Origin: Pseudomonas entomophila
GTDB taxonomy: Bacteria > Pseudomonadota > Gammaproteobacteria > Pseudomonadales > Pseudomonadaceae
Assembly: GCF_029478665.1 (NCBI RefSeq)
Contig: NZ_JARPQB010000001.1
Coordinates: 1 to 64,000, forward strand
DNA: 64,000 bases
Direction: 5' to 3'
Part shown: positions 16,964 through 25,800 of the stretch, one piece after another
How the letters are laid out: each line of letters starts with the position of its first letter
Numbering within the stretch: the stretch's first letter is position 1
Notes under the pieces: model-generated
Seen by the model: only the letters and a program-made list of their open reading frames with translations
Told to the model about the DNA's origin: nothing
Database searches by the model: none
Made by a program: the position numbers and the translations under genes

Positions 16964-17770
16964 TCAACGCAACATGCTGCGCGCATCCAGCAACTCTTCC
17001 ATATCCAGTTCGGTACCGAACGGCAGCCCCAGGTGCCGATAGGCGGGCAGGGCGGCCAGCGGCCGGCTGCGCCCGCGCTGGCTGATGCAGCGGGCGATCT
17101 GCACCACGTCGATGTAGTCCAGGGAGTCGGTGCGCCGGTCCAGGTCCTGGATTTCGCTGGGCAGCTTGACCAGTTGCTCGGGGAACTCCCAGGCGCTGAG
17201 GATCTTGTCGCCCAGCACCGGCTGGATCTGTTCGATCACATAGTGCAGGCACACCGGGTCGGAAATCAGTTCGTTGTGCTCTTCGGCATAGATCAGCACG
17301 GGCAGCGCGCCGATCTGGTGCACCAGGCCGCCGAGGGTGGCCTGGTCGGGTTTCAGTTGCGTGTATCGCCTGCACAGTTCATAGCTGATGCCCGCCACTT
17401 CCAGGCTGTTGGCCCAGATATCCCGCAGCTTCTGCTCGACCGCCGGCGAACGGGCATGGAAGATCTGCTCGATTACCAGGCCGATGGCCAGGTTGCAGCT
17501 GTAGTTGATACCCAGGCGGGTGATGGCGGTGTGCAGGTCGGTGACTTCGACGGCTGCGCGCAGCAGCGGGCTGTTGACCACCTTGATCAGGCGCGCCGAC
17601 AGCGCGGCGTCGCGGCCGATCACCTTGCTCAGGGCGGACACGCTGATCTCGCTGTCTTCGGCGGCTTCGCGGATGCTCAGGGCGACTTCCGGAAGCGTCG
17701 GCAGGACCAGGTCGTCGTTATCGATGGCTGCGAGCAATTGCGCTTGGACCATCTCGGCCAGCTTGTTCAT
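16964..17770 (-). CDS. HDOD-domain protein
   Basis: A 268-residue cytoplasmic protein that is mostly one HDOD domain (about 20-215), recognisable from LPTLPEVALSIREAA and later ALSARLIKVVNSPLLR. HDOD proteins are HD-fold relatives that lack the metal-dependent phosphohydrolase activity and usually act in signalling or regulation. I place the start at MNKLAEMVQAQLL; the frame is open 34 codons further up, but that part runs into the ygfZ intergenic region and has no family features. It lies about 55 bp after ygfZ on the same strand. Confidence 0.82.
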   Translation of the reverse strand: MNKLAEMVQAQLLAAIDNDDLVLPTLPEVALSIREAAEDSEISVSALSKVIGRDAALSARLIKVVNSPLLRAAVEVTDLHTAITRLGINYSCNLAIGLVIEQIFHARSPAVEQKLRDIWANSLEVAGISYELCRRYTQLKPDQATLGGLVHQIGALPVLIYAEEHNELISDPVCLHYVIEQIQPVLGDKILSAWEFPEQLVKLPSEIQDLDRRTDSLDYIDVVQIARCISQRGRSRPLAALPAYRHLGLPFGTELDMEELLDARSMLR

Positions 17771-17825
17771 GGACTTCTCTACCGCAAAGGTGGTGCGGCC
17801 CCGCCAAATCGACGGGGCGGGCTGG

Positions 17826-18767
17826 TCAGCGCTGGATTTCCCGGTCGCGGTCCAGTTCGTAAGGCAGGTCAAGCAGCATCAGGCGCGGGCCTTCCAGGCT
17901 GCCCAGGTGCAGGTTGTCATCGGCCACCGCGTCGGCGCTGAGCACGGCCAGCAGTTCGACGGCATTGCCGGTGCTGGCACCGATCACCACCTCGCCGACC
18001 GACGAGCCGTGGGTGGGCGAGAAGATCTCGGCGCCTGGTGCGGGTACCGCTGTCTCGTCGAGCGCAAGGCGGTACTGGCGACGCTTGAGCTTGCCCAGGT
18101 ACTGCATGCGCGCAACGATTTCCTGGCCGGTGTAGCAACCTTTCTTGAAGCTCACGCCATCGACCGCTTGCAGGTTGATCATCTGTGGGATGAACAGTTC
18201 GCGGGTGGCGCCCATGACCTGGCCGATACCGGCGCGCACCTGGCCCAGCAGCCAGTCGTTGAGGGTGCCCTCGGGCAATAGTGCCGCAAGTTTCTCACGA
18301 ACGTCGGCGGCTTGGGCGGCGGGTACCCACAGTTCCACACGATCGGTGGAGGCGGTCACGGCGATCAGGCCTTCATGGCGAACCGTCGCGCCGGTTTCGC
18401 CCGGTACCTTCAGGCCCAGCGCCTGAAGCGCGTTGTCGCCCTGCTGCAAGCCAAAGCGCACCCAGGCTGCGCTTTCGTCGGCCAGGGTGGCCTTGGAGAA
18501 CACCGCGTACTTCTTCAGGTCGGCCAGTTGCATCTCGAGCAGTTCGCTGGCCATGGCCAGCAGGTAGCCATTACCTTCGGGAAGAATGCGGAAGCTCGAC
18601 TGCATGCGGCCCTTGACCATGCACCGCGCACCGAGGCTCGCGTGGTCATCGCTGAGGTAGTTGAGGTTGCAGGTCAGCTGGCCTTGCAGGAACTTGCCGG
18701 CGTCGGAGCCGCGGACTGCGAGGATGCTTTCATGTGGGAGCGTACAGAAGAAAACGGAATCGGCCAT
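17826..18767 (-). CDS. ygfZ: Folate-binding protein YgfZ
   Basis: A 313-residue GcvT-like protein with the YgfZ signature KGCYTGQE at residues 209-216, whose Cys211 is essential in the family. YgfZ binds tetrahydrofolate and helps assemble or repair certain iron-sulfur enzymes, such as MiaB. The start at MADSVFF is preferred; the Met two codons upstream (MTMADS) is equally possible. It is divergent from sdhE, an arrangement common in gammaproteobacteria and one that fits a shared role in maintaining iron-sulfur and flavin enzymes. Confidence 0.92.
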   Translation of the reverse strand: MADSVFFCTLPHESILAVRGSDAGKFLQGQLTCNLNYLSDDHASLGARCMVKGRMQSSFRILPEGNGYLLAMASELLEMQLADLKKYAVFSKATLADESAAWVRFGLQQGDNALQALGLKVPGETGATVRHEGLIAVTASTDRVELWVPAAQAADVREKLAALLPEGTLNDWLLGQVRAGIGQVMGATRELFIPQMINLQAVDGVSFKKGCYTGQEIVARMQYLGKLKRRQYRLALDETAVPAPGAEIFSPTHGSSVGEVVIGASTGNAVELLAVLSADAVADDNLHLGSLEGPRLMLLDLPYELDRDREIQR

Positions 18768-18899
18768 GGTCATCGCGGTAGCTAAAGACTGGCGGCCATC
18801 ATAGAACGCCAGTAACAAAATAGGTAGGTGACTAGACCAACGCCCTGTGTCGCTTCGTCCACTGCGCGGTATACTGCGCGACCATTCGAGGAGGGCCCC

Positions 18900-19154
18900 A
18901 TGGTCGAACAAACTGAACTCAACCGGCTTTTCTGGCACAGCCGCCGCGGCATGCTGGAACTGGACGTGCTGCTGGTCCCCTTCACCCAGGAAGTCTACTC
19001 AAGCCTGAGCGAAGATGACCGGGCACTGTACCGTCGGCTGCTGACCTGCGAAGACCAGGACATGTTCGGCTGGTTCATGGAGCGCAGCGAATCGGAAGAC
19101 CCGGAGCTGCAGCGCATGGTCCGCATCATCCTGGACCGTGTCCAGCCCAAGTGA
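18900..19154 (+). CDS. sdhE: Succinate dehydrogenase flavinylation/assembly factor SdhE
   Basis: An 84-residue protein with the conserved RGMLE motif at residues 16-20, which SdhE uses when it helps attach FAD covalently to SdhA. Length fits the family (80-90). GAGGAG upstream gives a strong ribosome-binding site, and a -10-like TATACT is at 18870-18875. Its end overlaps ygfX by 17 bp. Confidence 0.94.
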   Translation: MVEQTELNRLFWHSRRGMLELDVLLVPFTQEVYSSLSEDDRALYRRLLTCEDQDMFGWFMERSESEDPELQRMVRIILDRVQPK

Positions 19155-19629
19155 CCGCTTCGAGTGCCGTTGGCAGGGCTCTGGTCGCCTGCTGACGGCC
19201 TACCTCGCCAGCCTGGCGCTGGCGATTGCCACATTGGCCGTTGTTGTGGCTCCTGCCTGGCTTCGTGGCCTGCTGCTGGTCGCCTGCCTTGCCCACGCCT
19301 GCTGGGTCATTCCCCGTCGTATCCTGCTGACCCATCCCAGAGCCATTACGGGCCTGCGCCGTGACGCGCGGGGCTGGCGGCTATATTGTCAGGCCGAAGG
19401 CTGGCAGCCTGTGCGGCTGTGTCGGGACAGCGTGGCGTTGCCGGGGCTGGTGGTATTGCGTTTCGTGCCTCAGGGGCGATGGTTGGGGCAGAGCCAGTGT
19501 GTTGCCAAGGACGCGCTTGCCCCTGACGAACATCGCCGCCTGCGAGTGCGGCTGAAGTTCAGCCGACGCAGGTGGTCTCAACCTGTAGGAGCCAGCCTTG
19601 CTGGCGAACGGCGCCACCTCCGGACCTGA
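19138..19629 (+). CDS. ygfX: YgfX (CptA-like) membrane protein with a REP-encoded C-terminus
   Basis: A 163-residue protein beginning at GTG within the end of sdhE. Two membrane helices at about 18-36 and 40-58 ([30 protein letters not shown]) are followed by a soluble domain, the usual YgfX plan. YgfX pairs with SdhE; in E. coli the pair has been described as a type IV toxin-antitoxin (CptA/CptB), though that role is debated. The last 15 or so residues ([15 protein letters not shown]) are encoded inside a REP element, so the C-terminus is likely an extension over the normal family end (typically about 135-150 residues). Confidence 0.82.
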   Translation: MSSPSDRFECRWQGSGRLLTAYLASLALAIATLAVVVAPAWLRGLLLVACLAHACWVIPRRILLTHPRAITGLRRDARGWRLYCQAEGWQPVRLCRDSVALPGLVVLRFVPQGRWLGQSQCVAKDALAPDEHRRLRVRLKFSRRRWSQPVGASLAGERRHLRT

Positions 19630-19672
19630 GGCCTGCGTTGACCCCGGTTCGCCAGCAAGGCTGGCTCCTACA
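19584..19672. repeat. REP pair overlapping the end of ygfX
   Basis: TGTAGGAGCCAGCCTTGCTGGCGAAC at 19584 faces its inverted copy, ending GCTGGCTCCTACA, at 19672. It lies between the convergent ends of ygfX and nadB. The first 46 bp are coding sequence of ygfX. Confidence 0.88.
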
Positions 19673-19685
19673 TCGATCGCGTTCA

Positions 19686-21287
19686 TCACGGGCTGAGAAT
19701 CGTGTCCTTGGCCTCGGGCAACATTCCCGGGTAATCCAGCGTGTAATGCAGCCCCCGGCTCTCCTTGCGCTGCATTGCCGAACGGATCATCAGTTCGGCC
19801 ACCTGCGCCAGGTTGCGCAGCTCGATCAGGTCGCGGCTGACCTTGTAGTTGCTGTAGAACTCGTCGATCTCGTCCAGCAGCATGCGTACCCGGTGCTCGG
19901 CGCGTTGCAGGCGCTTGCTGGTGCGCACGATCCCCACATAGTCCCACATGAAACGCCGCAGCTCGTCCCAGTTGTGCGCGATGATCACGTCTTCATCCGA
20001 GTCAGTCACCTGGCTGGCATCCCAGCAGGGCAGTGCGCGGGGCATGGCGACCTGCTCCAGGTGAGCCACGATGTCGGTGGCGGCGGCGCGGCCGTAGACG
20101 AAACACTCGAGCAGCGAGTTGCTGGCCATGCGGTTGGCACCATGCAGGCCGGTGAAGCTGGTCTCGCCGATCGCGTACAGCCCCGGTACATCCGTATGAC
20201 CACGGTCATCGACCATGACCCCGCCGCAGGTGTAGTGCGCCGCAGGCACCACCGGGATTGGCTGGCGGGTGATGTCGATACCAAAAGTGAGGCAGCGCTC
20301 GTAGACAGTGGGGAAGTGGCCCTTGATGAAATCCGCCGGCTTGTGGCTGATGTCCAGGTACACGCAGTCCACGCCCAGGCGCTTCATCTCGTGGTCGATG
20401 GCACGGGCGACGATATCGCGTGGCGCGAGCTCTTCACGGGGATCGAAGCGCGGCATGAAGCGCTCGCCATTGGGCAGGCGCAGCAGCGCGCCCTCGCCGC
20501 GCAGGGCTTCGGTGATCAGGAAACTCTTGGCCTGCGGGTGGTAGAGGCAGGTCGGGTGGAACTGGTTGAACTCCAGGTTCGCCACCCGGCAGCCAGCGCG
20601 CCAGGCCATGGCGATGCCATCGCCGCAAGCGCCGTCGGGGTTGCTGGTATAGAGGTACACCTTGGCCGCGCCGCCTGTGGCCAGCACGGTGAAGCGCGCA
20701 CCGAAGGTGTCGACTTCGCCCGTGTTGCGATCCAGTACATAGGCGCCCAGGCAACGTTCGCCTTCCAGGCCCAGGCGACGCTCGGTGATCAAGTCGACCG
20801 CCACCCGCTGTTCGAGCAGATCGATATTCGAGCGCTGGCGCGCCTGCTCCAGCAGGGTGGTGAAAATGGCCGCGCCGGTGGCGTCGGCGGCATGGATGAT
20901 GCGCCGATGACTGTGGCCGCCCTCGCGGGTCAGGTGGAACTCGAAACCCCCGTCGTCGACGCTGTAGTGTTCGTCGCGGGTGAACGGCACGCCTTGCTCG
21001 ATCAACCATTGAATGGCTTCGCGGCTGTGCTCGACGGTGAAGCGCACCGCGTCCTCGTGGCACAGGCCGCCTCCGGCGTTGAGGGTATCTTCGACATGGG
21101 ATTGCACGGTGTCGGTGTCGTCGAGCACCGCAGCGACACCGCCCTGGGCCCAGAAGGTCGAACCATTGGCCAGGTCGCCCTTGCTCAGCACGGCGATGCG
21201 CAGGTGGCCAGGGAGGTTCAGTGCCAGGCTGAGACCGGCGGCACCACTACCGATCACCAGGACATCATGTTGGAATTGTCTGCTCAT
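19686..21287 (-). CDS. nadB: L-aspartate oxidase
   Basis: A 533-residue flavoenzyme that oxidises L-aspartate to iminoaspartate, the first step of NAD biosynthesis. The FAD-binding [11 protein letters not shown] is at residues 13-23, and the family segment [10 protein letters not shown] follows near 45-54. The C-terminal helical domain includes [18 protein letters not shown], where Arg and His help bind substrate. Length agrees with other NadB proteins. It is divergent from algU, as in many Pseudomonas genomes, and ends in the REP pair shared with ygfX. Confidence 0.95.
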   Translation of the reverse strand: MSRQFQHDVLVIGSGAAGLSLALNLPGHLRIAVLSKGDLANGSTFWAQGGVAAVLDDTDTVQSHVEDTLNAGGGLCHEDAVRFTVEHSREAIQWLIEQGVPFTRDEHYSVDDGGFEFHLTREGGHSHRRIIHAADATGAAIFTTLLEQARQRSNIDLLEQRVAVDLITERRLGLEGERCLGAYVLDRNTGEVDTFGARFTVLATGGAAKVYLYTSNPDGACGDGIAMAWRAGCRVANLEFNQFHPTCLYHPQAKSFLITEALRGEGALLRLPNGERFMPRFDPREELAPRDIVARAIDHEMKRLGVDCVYLDISHKPADFIKGHFPTVYERCLTFGIDITRQPIPVVPAAHYTCGGVMVDDRGHTDVPGLYAIGETSFTGLHGANRMASNSLLECFVYGRAAATDIVAHLEQVAMPRALPCWDASQVTDSDEDVIIAHNWDELRRFMWDYVGIVRTSKRLQRAEHRVRMLLDEIDEFYSNYKVSRDLIELRNLAQVAELMIRSAMQRKESRGLHYTLDYPGMLPEAKDTILSP

Positions 21288-21443
21288 GTCGGGACACTAG
21301 TAATCTTTGGAGGGGGCACGGCACAATAGTCGAGCGCAGATGGCATTGTGAAACTATCGTGAAACCTGGCCGGGGATGCCTTTATAGCAGCCCCGGGTGC
21401 CTGATTTCCAATGGCGCTTGCGGAGCAATGGCGACGTTCAGGG

Positions 21444-21471
21444 GAACTTTCCGGCGGTGCCGCAAATCCTA
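21444..21471 (+). promoter_or_regulatory. Candidate upstream AlgU-type promoter
   Basis: GAACTT (21444-21449), 17-nt spacer, then TCCTA (21467-21471). This resembles the GAACTT-N16/17-TCTGA pattern of AlgU/RpoE promoters, but the -10 is less exact. Confidence 0.4.
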
Positions 21472-21639
21472 TGAAGGCTGCCCGCACGCCACATTTTGTC
21501 GCGGCGACGCACGGCGGCAGCTCTATCCCGGGCTGACACCTGCGTGTATGAAACCAGATTATCGACGCTGCCGGCCGTGACCGCGCCGCGTCTTTCGTGC
21601 GAGCCGACCGAGGGCCGCAGGAAACTTGCTTGGAGGGGA

Positions 21640-21666
21640 GAACTTTTGCGCAAAGCCCGAGTCTAT
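21640..21666 (+). promoter_or_regulatory. AlgU-type autoregulatory promoter
   Basis: GAACTT (21640-21645), 16-nt spacer and TCTAT (21662-21666) fit the AlgU/RpoE consensus well and lie 60 bp before the algU start. AlgU transcribes its own operon in P. aeruginosa, so positive autoregulation is likely here. Confidence 0.65.
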
Positions 21667-21725
21667 GTTTGCAAGCCTGAACGATGGCTGTCGCAACGCT
21701 CCTTCGAGTTCATTGAGGAGTGTTC

Positions 21726-22307
21726 ATGCTAACCCAGGAAGAGGATCAGCAGCTTGTCGAGCGCGTGCAGCGCGGCGACAGGCGAGCGTTCGATCTGTTG
21801 GTGTTGAAGTACCAGCACAAGATTCTCGGGTTGATCGTGCGTTTCGTCCACGACACCCATGAAGCGCAAGACGTGGCGCAGGAAGCCTTTATCAAGGCAT
21901 ACCGGGCGCTCGGCAATTTTCGCGGTGACAGTGCGTTCTACACCTGGCTGTACCGCATCGCCATCAACACGGCGAAGAACTATCTGGTGTCCCGTGGAAG
22001 ACGGCCACCTGACAGCGATGTGAGCTCCGAGGATGCGGAGTTTTACGACGGCGATCATGGTCTCAAGGATCTCGAGTCCCCAGAGCGCTCGTTGTTGCGG
22101 GATGAAATCGAAGGCACCGTCCATCGCACCATCCAGCAACTGCCGGAAGATTTGCGCACGGCACTGACCCTGCGCGAGTTCGATGGTCTGAGTTACGAAG
22201 ACATTGCCAGTGTCATGCAATGTCCGGTGGGTACCGTGCGCTCTCGAATTTTTCGCGCTCGGGAGGCCATAGATAAAGCCCTGCAACCCTTGTTGCAGGA
22301 ATCCTGA
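21726..22307 (+). CDS. algU: Extracytoplasmic sigma factor AlgU (RpoE)
   Basis: A 193-residue ECF sigma factor. Region 2 is at about 25-95 (DLLVLKYQHKILGLIVRF, then FYTWLYRIAINTAKNYL) and region 4 at about 130-185 (LPEDLRTALTLREFDGLSYEDIA, then GTVRSRIFRAREAI). AlgU directs the envelope-stress regulon and, in many pseudomonads, alginate genes. The MLTQEEDQ start is chosen over a Met two codons earlier. MucA, encoded 31 bp downstream, holds it inactive. Confidence 0.95.
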   Translation: MLTQEEDQQLVERVQRGDRRAFDLLVLKYQHKILGLIVRFVHDTHEAQDVAQEAFIKAYRALGNFRGDSAFYTWLYRIAINTAKNYLVSRGRRPPDSDVSSEDAEFYDGDHGLKDLESPERSLLRDEIEGTVHRTIQQLPEDLRTALTLREFDGLSYEDIASVMQCPVGTVRSRIFRAREAIDKALQPLLQES

Positions 22308-22338
22308 GACAGCGGCGACAGCCAAGAGAGGAACCGCC

Positions 22339-22929
22339 ATGAGTCGTGAAGCTTTGCAGGAATCGCTGTCCGCGGTGATGGATAACGAAGCGGACGAGCT
22401 TGAACTGCGTCGCGTGCTGAACGCCGCGGACGATGCCGAAACCCGTGCCACCTGGTCGCGTTACCAGGTCGCTCGCGCGGCGATGCACCAGGAACTGCTG
22501 CTGCCCAAGCTGGATATCGCCTCGGCGGTGTCCGCGGCGCTGGCCGACGAGGCCGTGCCAGTAAAGGTCAAGCAGGGGCCGTGGCGCAGCATCGGCCGCC
22601 TGGCCGTGGCCGCTTCGGTGACCGTTGCCGTGCTGGCAGGCGTGCGCTTCTACAACCAGGACGAGATCACCGGTGCCGAACTGGCTGCCCAGCAGCCTGT
22701 GCAACAAGGCCTGAGCATGCCTCAGACCCAGGGCCCGGCTGTTTTGGCAGGCTATAGTGAAAGCAGCGAACAACCGACTGGCCCGATGGCCAACGGTGTC
22801 CTGCAGAACCAGGCCGGCTGGGATCAGCGCCTGCCGGGCTATCTGCGCCAGCATGCCCAGGAATCGGCACTCAAGGGTAACGAGACCGCACTCCCTTACG
22901 CCCGCGCCGCCAGCCTGGAAAACCGCTAA
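22339..22929 (+). CDS. mucA: Anti-sigma factor MucA
   Basis: A 196-residue inner-membrane protein. The N-terminal half (SREALQESLSAVMDNEADELELRRVL) binds AlgU; one membrane helix lies at about 88-104 (LAVAASVTVAVLAGVRF); the periplasmic C-terminus interacts with MucB. It is full length compared with P. aeruginosa MucA (194 residues), with no sign of the frameshifts that make strains mucoid. Regulated proteolysis of MucA frees AlgU. Confidence 0.94.
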   Translation: MSREALQESLSAVMDNEADELELRRVLNAADDAETRATWSRYQVARAAMHQELLLPKLDIASAVSAALADEAVPVKVKQGPWRSIGRLAVAASVTVAVLAGVRFYNQDEITGAELAAQQPVQQGLSMPQTQGPAVLAGYSESSEQPTGPMANGVLQNQAGWDQRLPGYLRQHAQESALKGNETALPYARAASLENR

Positions 22930-22941
22930 TTAAGGAGGATC

Positions 22942-23907
22942 ATGCGCGCGCTACCTCTCCTGTCGCTGCTGCTTGGCAGCAGCCTGACGGTGCAGGCCCT
23001 GGCGGCCAATTCCTCGCCTGAGGCGAGCGAGTGGCTGAACAGGCTGGCACGAGCTGAACAAGAGCAGAGTTACCAGGGCGCCTTCGTCTACGAACGCAAT
23101 GGCAGCTTCTCCACCCACGATATCTGGCATCGCGTCCGCGACGGCAAGGTCAGCGAGCGGTTGTTGCAGCTCGATGGCGCAGCCCAGGAAATCGTTCGGG
23201 TCGATGGCAAGGTGCAGTGTGTCAGCGGCGCTTTGGCCAGCGGAGTGGGTTCACCACCCGACTCTGCGCCGCGTGTACTCGATCCTCTGAAATTGATGGG
23301 CTGGTATGACTTGAGCGTGGCCGGCAAGTCCCGCGTCGCCGACCGCGACGCGGTAATCGTGACGCTCACCCCGCGTGACCAGCACCGATATGCTTTCGAA
23401 CTGCATCTGGACCGTCGCACCGGCCTGCCCCTGCGTTCGTTGATGCTCAACGACAAGGGCCAGTTGCTCGAGCGCTTCCAGATGACCCGCCTGGATACCG
23501 ACGACTTGCCGACCGATGCCGACCTCAGTGCCAGCGCGGCGTGCAAGCCTGTTGAGCATGTCGCGACCACCTCGTCCGAAGCGGTCGCTGGCTGGCGTTC
23601 CGACTGGCTGCCACCTGGTTTTGAATTGATCAGCAGTGCCGTGCGTCGCGACCCGGAGCGCAAGAGCACGGTCAGCAGCCTGATGTACGACGATGGCCTG
23701 GCACGCTTCTCGGTCTTCCTCGAACCGATCAGTGACAGCGGCGGCAACGATATCCGCACGCAGCTCGGCCCGACCGTGGCGGTCTCGCGCCGGCTCACCA
23801 CCCCCAAAGGCAAGGTGATGGTCACCGTGGTCGGCGAGATCCCCCTGGGCACTGCCGAGCGGGTCGCCCTGTCGATGCGGGCCCAGGATGCCCAGGCGCG
23901 CCAATGA
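22942..23907 (+). CDS. mucB: Periplasmic regulator MucB (RseB)
   Basis: A 321-residue RseB-type protein. Residues 1-21 form a Sec signal (ending VQALAAN). The N-terminal domain contains YQGAFVYERNGSFSTHDIWHR, and the C-terminal domain ends in the family region with TPKGKVMVTVVGEIP. MucB binds the periplasmic tail of MucA and shields it from the site-1 protease until envelope damage is sensed. It follows mucA by 12 bp after AAGGAGG. No mucC lies between it and mucD. Confidence 0.93.
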   Translation: MRALPLLSLLLGSSLTVQALAANSSPEASEWLNRLARAEQEQSYQGAFVYERNGSFSTHDIWHRVRDGKVSERLLQLDGAAQEIVRVDGKVQCVSGALASGVGSPPDSAPRVLDPLKLMGWYDLSVAGKSRVADRDAVIVTLTPRDQHRYAFELHLDRRTGLPLRSLMLNDKGQLLERFQMTRLDTDDLPTDADLSASAACKPVEHVATTSSEAVAGWRSDWLPPGFELISSAVRRDPERKSTVSSLMYDDGLARFSVFLEPISDSGGNDIRTQLGPTVAVSRRLTTPKGKVMVTVVGEIPLGTAERVALSMRAQDAQARQ

Positions 23908-23967
23908 CGGCGTGCCTCCTGACAGCTCTTGTTACACAGAGCTGACATGAAATTAAGGCATTGTCAT

Positions 23968-23996
23968 TTGCAATCCTGCCGCAAATTTTCTATAGG
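23968..23996 (+). promoter_or_regulatory. Candidate sigma-70 promoter for mucD
   Basis: TTGCAA (23968-23973), 17-nt spacer, TATAGG (23991-23996), about 80 bp before the mucD start in the 167-bp gap after mucB. The gap suggests mucD has its own promoter beside read-through from algU. Confidence 0.4.
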
Positions 23997-24074
23997 TCAG
24001 GCTTCTCGGAGTCTGGCCTTTCCTGCTTCTGCAGGGACCTTACTGCTAACTACGCTCGTTGTGACGGGAGCCGT

Positions 24075-25514
24075 ATGTCAATACCACGCTTGAAAACCTA
24101 TCTCTCGATGTTCGCCGCCGTGCTCATGCTCGGCCAGGTGCTCAGCGCCCAGGCCGAGGAGTCCTTGCCGGACTTCACCACCCTGGTCGAACAGGCCTCG
24201 CCGGCGGTGGTCAACATCAGTACCAAGCAGAAGCTGCCGGACCGCCGCGTCGCCGCCGGGCAGATGCCCGACCTCGAAGGGCTGCCGCCGATGTTCCGCG
24301 AGTTCTTCGAACGCAACATGCCGCAGCAACCGCGCTCGCCCCGTGGCGACCGCCAGCGTGAGGCGCAGTCGCTGGGTTCTGGCTTCATCATCTCCGACGA
24401 CGGCTACGTGCTGACCAACAACCACGTGGTGGCCGACGCCGACGAGATCATCGTCCGTCTCTCCGACCGCAGCGAGCTGCAGGCCAAGCTGGTCGGCACC
24501 GACCCGCGCACCGACGTGGCCCTGCTCAAGGTCGAGGGCAAGAACCTGCCGACCGTAAAGCTGGGGGACTCCGAGAAGTTGAAAGTCGGTGAGTGGGTAC
24601 TGGCCATCGGCTCGCCGTTCGGCTTCGACCACTCGGTGACCAAGGGTATCGTCAGCGCCAAGGGCCGCACGCTGCCCAATGACACCTATGTCCCGTTTAT
24701 CCAGACCGACGTGGCCATCAACCCAGGCAACTCCGGTGGTCCGCTGTTCAACATGAAGGGCGAGGTGGTGGGCATCAACTCGCAGATCTTCACCCGTTCC
24801 GGTGGCTTCATGGGCCTGTCGTTCGCCATCCCGATCGACGTGGCGATCGACGTGTCGAACCAACTGAAAAAAGACGGCAAGGTCAGCCGCGGCTGGCTGG
24901 GCGTGGTGATCCAGGAGGTCAACAAGGACCTCGCCGAATCGTTCGGCCTGGACAAGCCAGCCGGCGCCCTGGTGGCCCAGGTCCTGGAAAACGGCCCGGC
25001 AGCCAAGGGCGGCCTGCAGGTGGGTGACGTGATCCTGAGCATGAACGGCCAGCCGATCGTCATGTCCGCCGACCTGCCGCACCTGGTCGGTAGCCTCAAG
25101 GATGGCGAGAAGGCCAAGCTTGAGATCATCCGCAACGGCAAGCGCCAGAACCTCGACATCACCATCGGCGCGTTGCCGGAAGATGACGCCGACATCGGCG
25201 CTGGCCTGGGTGCCGACGGCAGCGCCGAGCGCAGCAGCAACCGTCTGGGTGTGTCCGTGGCCGACCTGAGCGCCGAGCAGAAGAAGTCGCTGGAACTCAA
25301 GGGCGGCGTGGTCATCAAGGAAGTCCAGGACGGCCCCGCCGCAGTGATCGGCCTGCGTCCGGGCGATGTCATCAGCCACCTGAACAACCAGGCCATCGCC
25401 TCGGCGAAGCAGTTCACCGAGATCGCCAAGGAGCTGCCGAAGAACCGTTCGGTGTCCATGCGCGTGCTGCGCCAGGGGCGTGCGAGCTTCATTACCTTCA
25501 AATTGGCTGAATAA
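24075..25514 (+). CDS. mucD: Periplasmic serine protease MucD (DegP/HtrA family)
   Basis: A 479-residue HtrA protease. A signal peptide (residues 1-28, ending LSAQAEE) is followed by a trypsin-like domain with catalytic His117 (TNNHVV), Asp147 (DPRTDVALLKV) and Ser220 (NPGNSGGPL), then two PDZ domains at about 270-370 and 380-475. It degrades or refolds damaged envelope proteins and negatively affects AlgU activity. The ATG at 24075 follows GGGAG; the open frame upstream has no signal features. A strong terminator follows. Confidence 0.95.
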   Translation: MSIPRLKTYLSMFAAVLMLGQVLSAQAEESLPDFTTLVEQASPAVVNISTKQKLPDRRVAAGQMPDLEGLPPMFREFFERNMPQQPRSPRGDRQREAQSLGSGFIISDDGYVLTNNHVVADADEIIVRLSDRSELQAKLVGTDPRTDVALLKVEGKNLPTVKLGDSEKLKVGEWVLAIGSPFGFDHSVTKGIVSAKGRTLPNDTYVPFIQTDVAINPGNSGGPLFNMKGEVVGINSQIFTRSGGFMGLSFAIPIDVAIDVSNQLKKDGKVSRGWLGVVIQEVNKDLAESFGLDKPAGALVAQVLENGPAAKGGLQVGDVILSMNGQPIVMSADLPHLVGSLKDGEKAKLEIIRNGKRQNLDITIGALPEDDADIGAGLGADGSAERSSNRLGVSVADLSAEQKKSLELKGGVVIKEVQDGPAAVIGLRPGDVISHLNNQAIASAKQFTEIAKELPKNRSVSMRVLRQGRASFITFKLAE

Positions 25515-25531
25515 GCGGGTTTTGAAGTAGG

Positions 25532-25559
25532 AAAAGGGCAGCTTCGGCTGCCCTTTTTT
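25532..25559 (+). terminator. Rho-independent terminator after mucD
   Basis: AAAAGGGCAGC, a TTCG loop and GCTGCCCTTTTTT form an 11-bp stem with a T-run, 18 nt after the mucD stop. It ends the algU-mucA-mucB-mucD unit. Confidence 0.92.
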
Positions 25560-25620
25560 CGTAAAGCAAACAATCAGCCCCTGTTCCAGGTGGGCGTCAT
25601 CCATCCATCGCGTTGCCTGC

Positions 25621-25693
25621 TTCGCCAGCAAGGCTGGCTCCTACGGGACCGGGCAGGCTGCAAATGCTGTAGGCGCCGGCCTTGCCGACGAAC
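25621..25693. repeat. Two REP half-elements upstream of lepA
   Basis: TTCGCCAGCAAGGCTGGCTCCTAC (25621-25644) and a diverged TGTAGGCGCCGGCCTTGCCGACGAAC (25668-25693). The first is an inverted type, the second direct, so the two resemble a decayed REP pair. A -10-like TACAAT at 25741-25746 further down may belong to the lepA promoter, but no clear -35 is seen. Confidence 0.65.
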
Positions 25694-25800
25694 ACGGGCG
25701 CAACTGATAGAGGAATCTCCCATATCCCCGCAGCTTGAGGTACAATTCCCGGCTATTTTTCGGCGGGCGTCCGGCTCGCAGCCTTTTCGAGTGTTGACCC

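Larger units (their letters stand above)
21288..21725. other. 438-bp intergenic region between nadB and algU
   Basis: No convincing gene is seen. The stretch holds two AlgU-type promoter matches reading toward algU (21444-21471 and 21640-21666), and GAGGAG at 21716-21721 serves the algU start. The short reading frames present have no family features. Confidence 0.6.

Noticed and set aside
17771-17872. N-terminal extension of the HDOD protein
   Set aside because: The 34 extra codons carry no family features and run into the end of ygfZ; MNKLAEMVQ is a normal family start.
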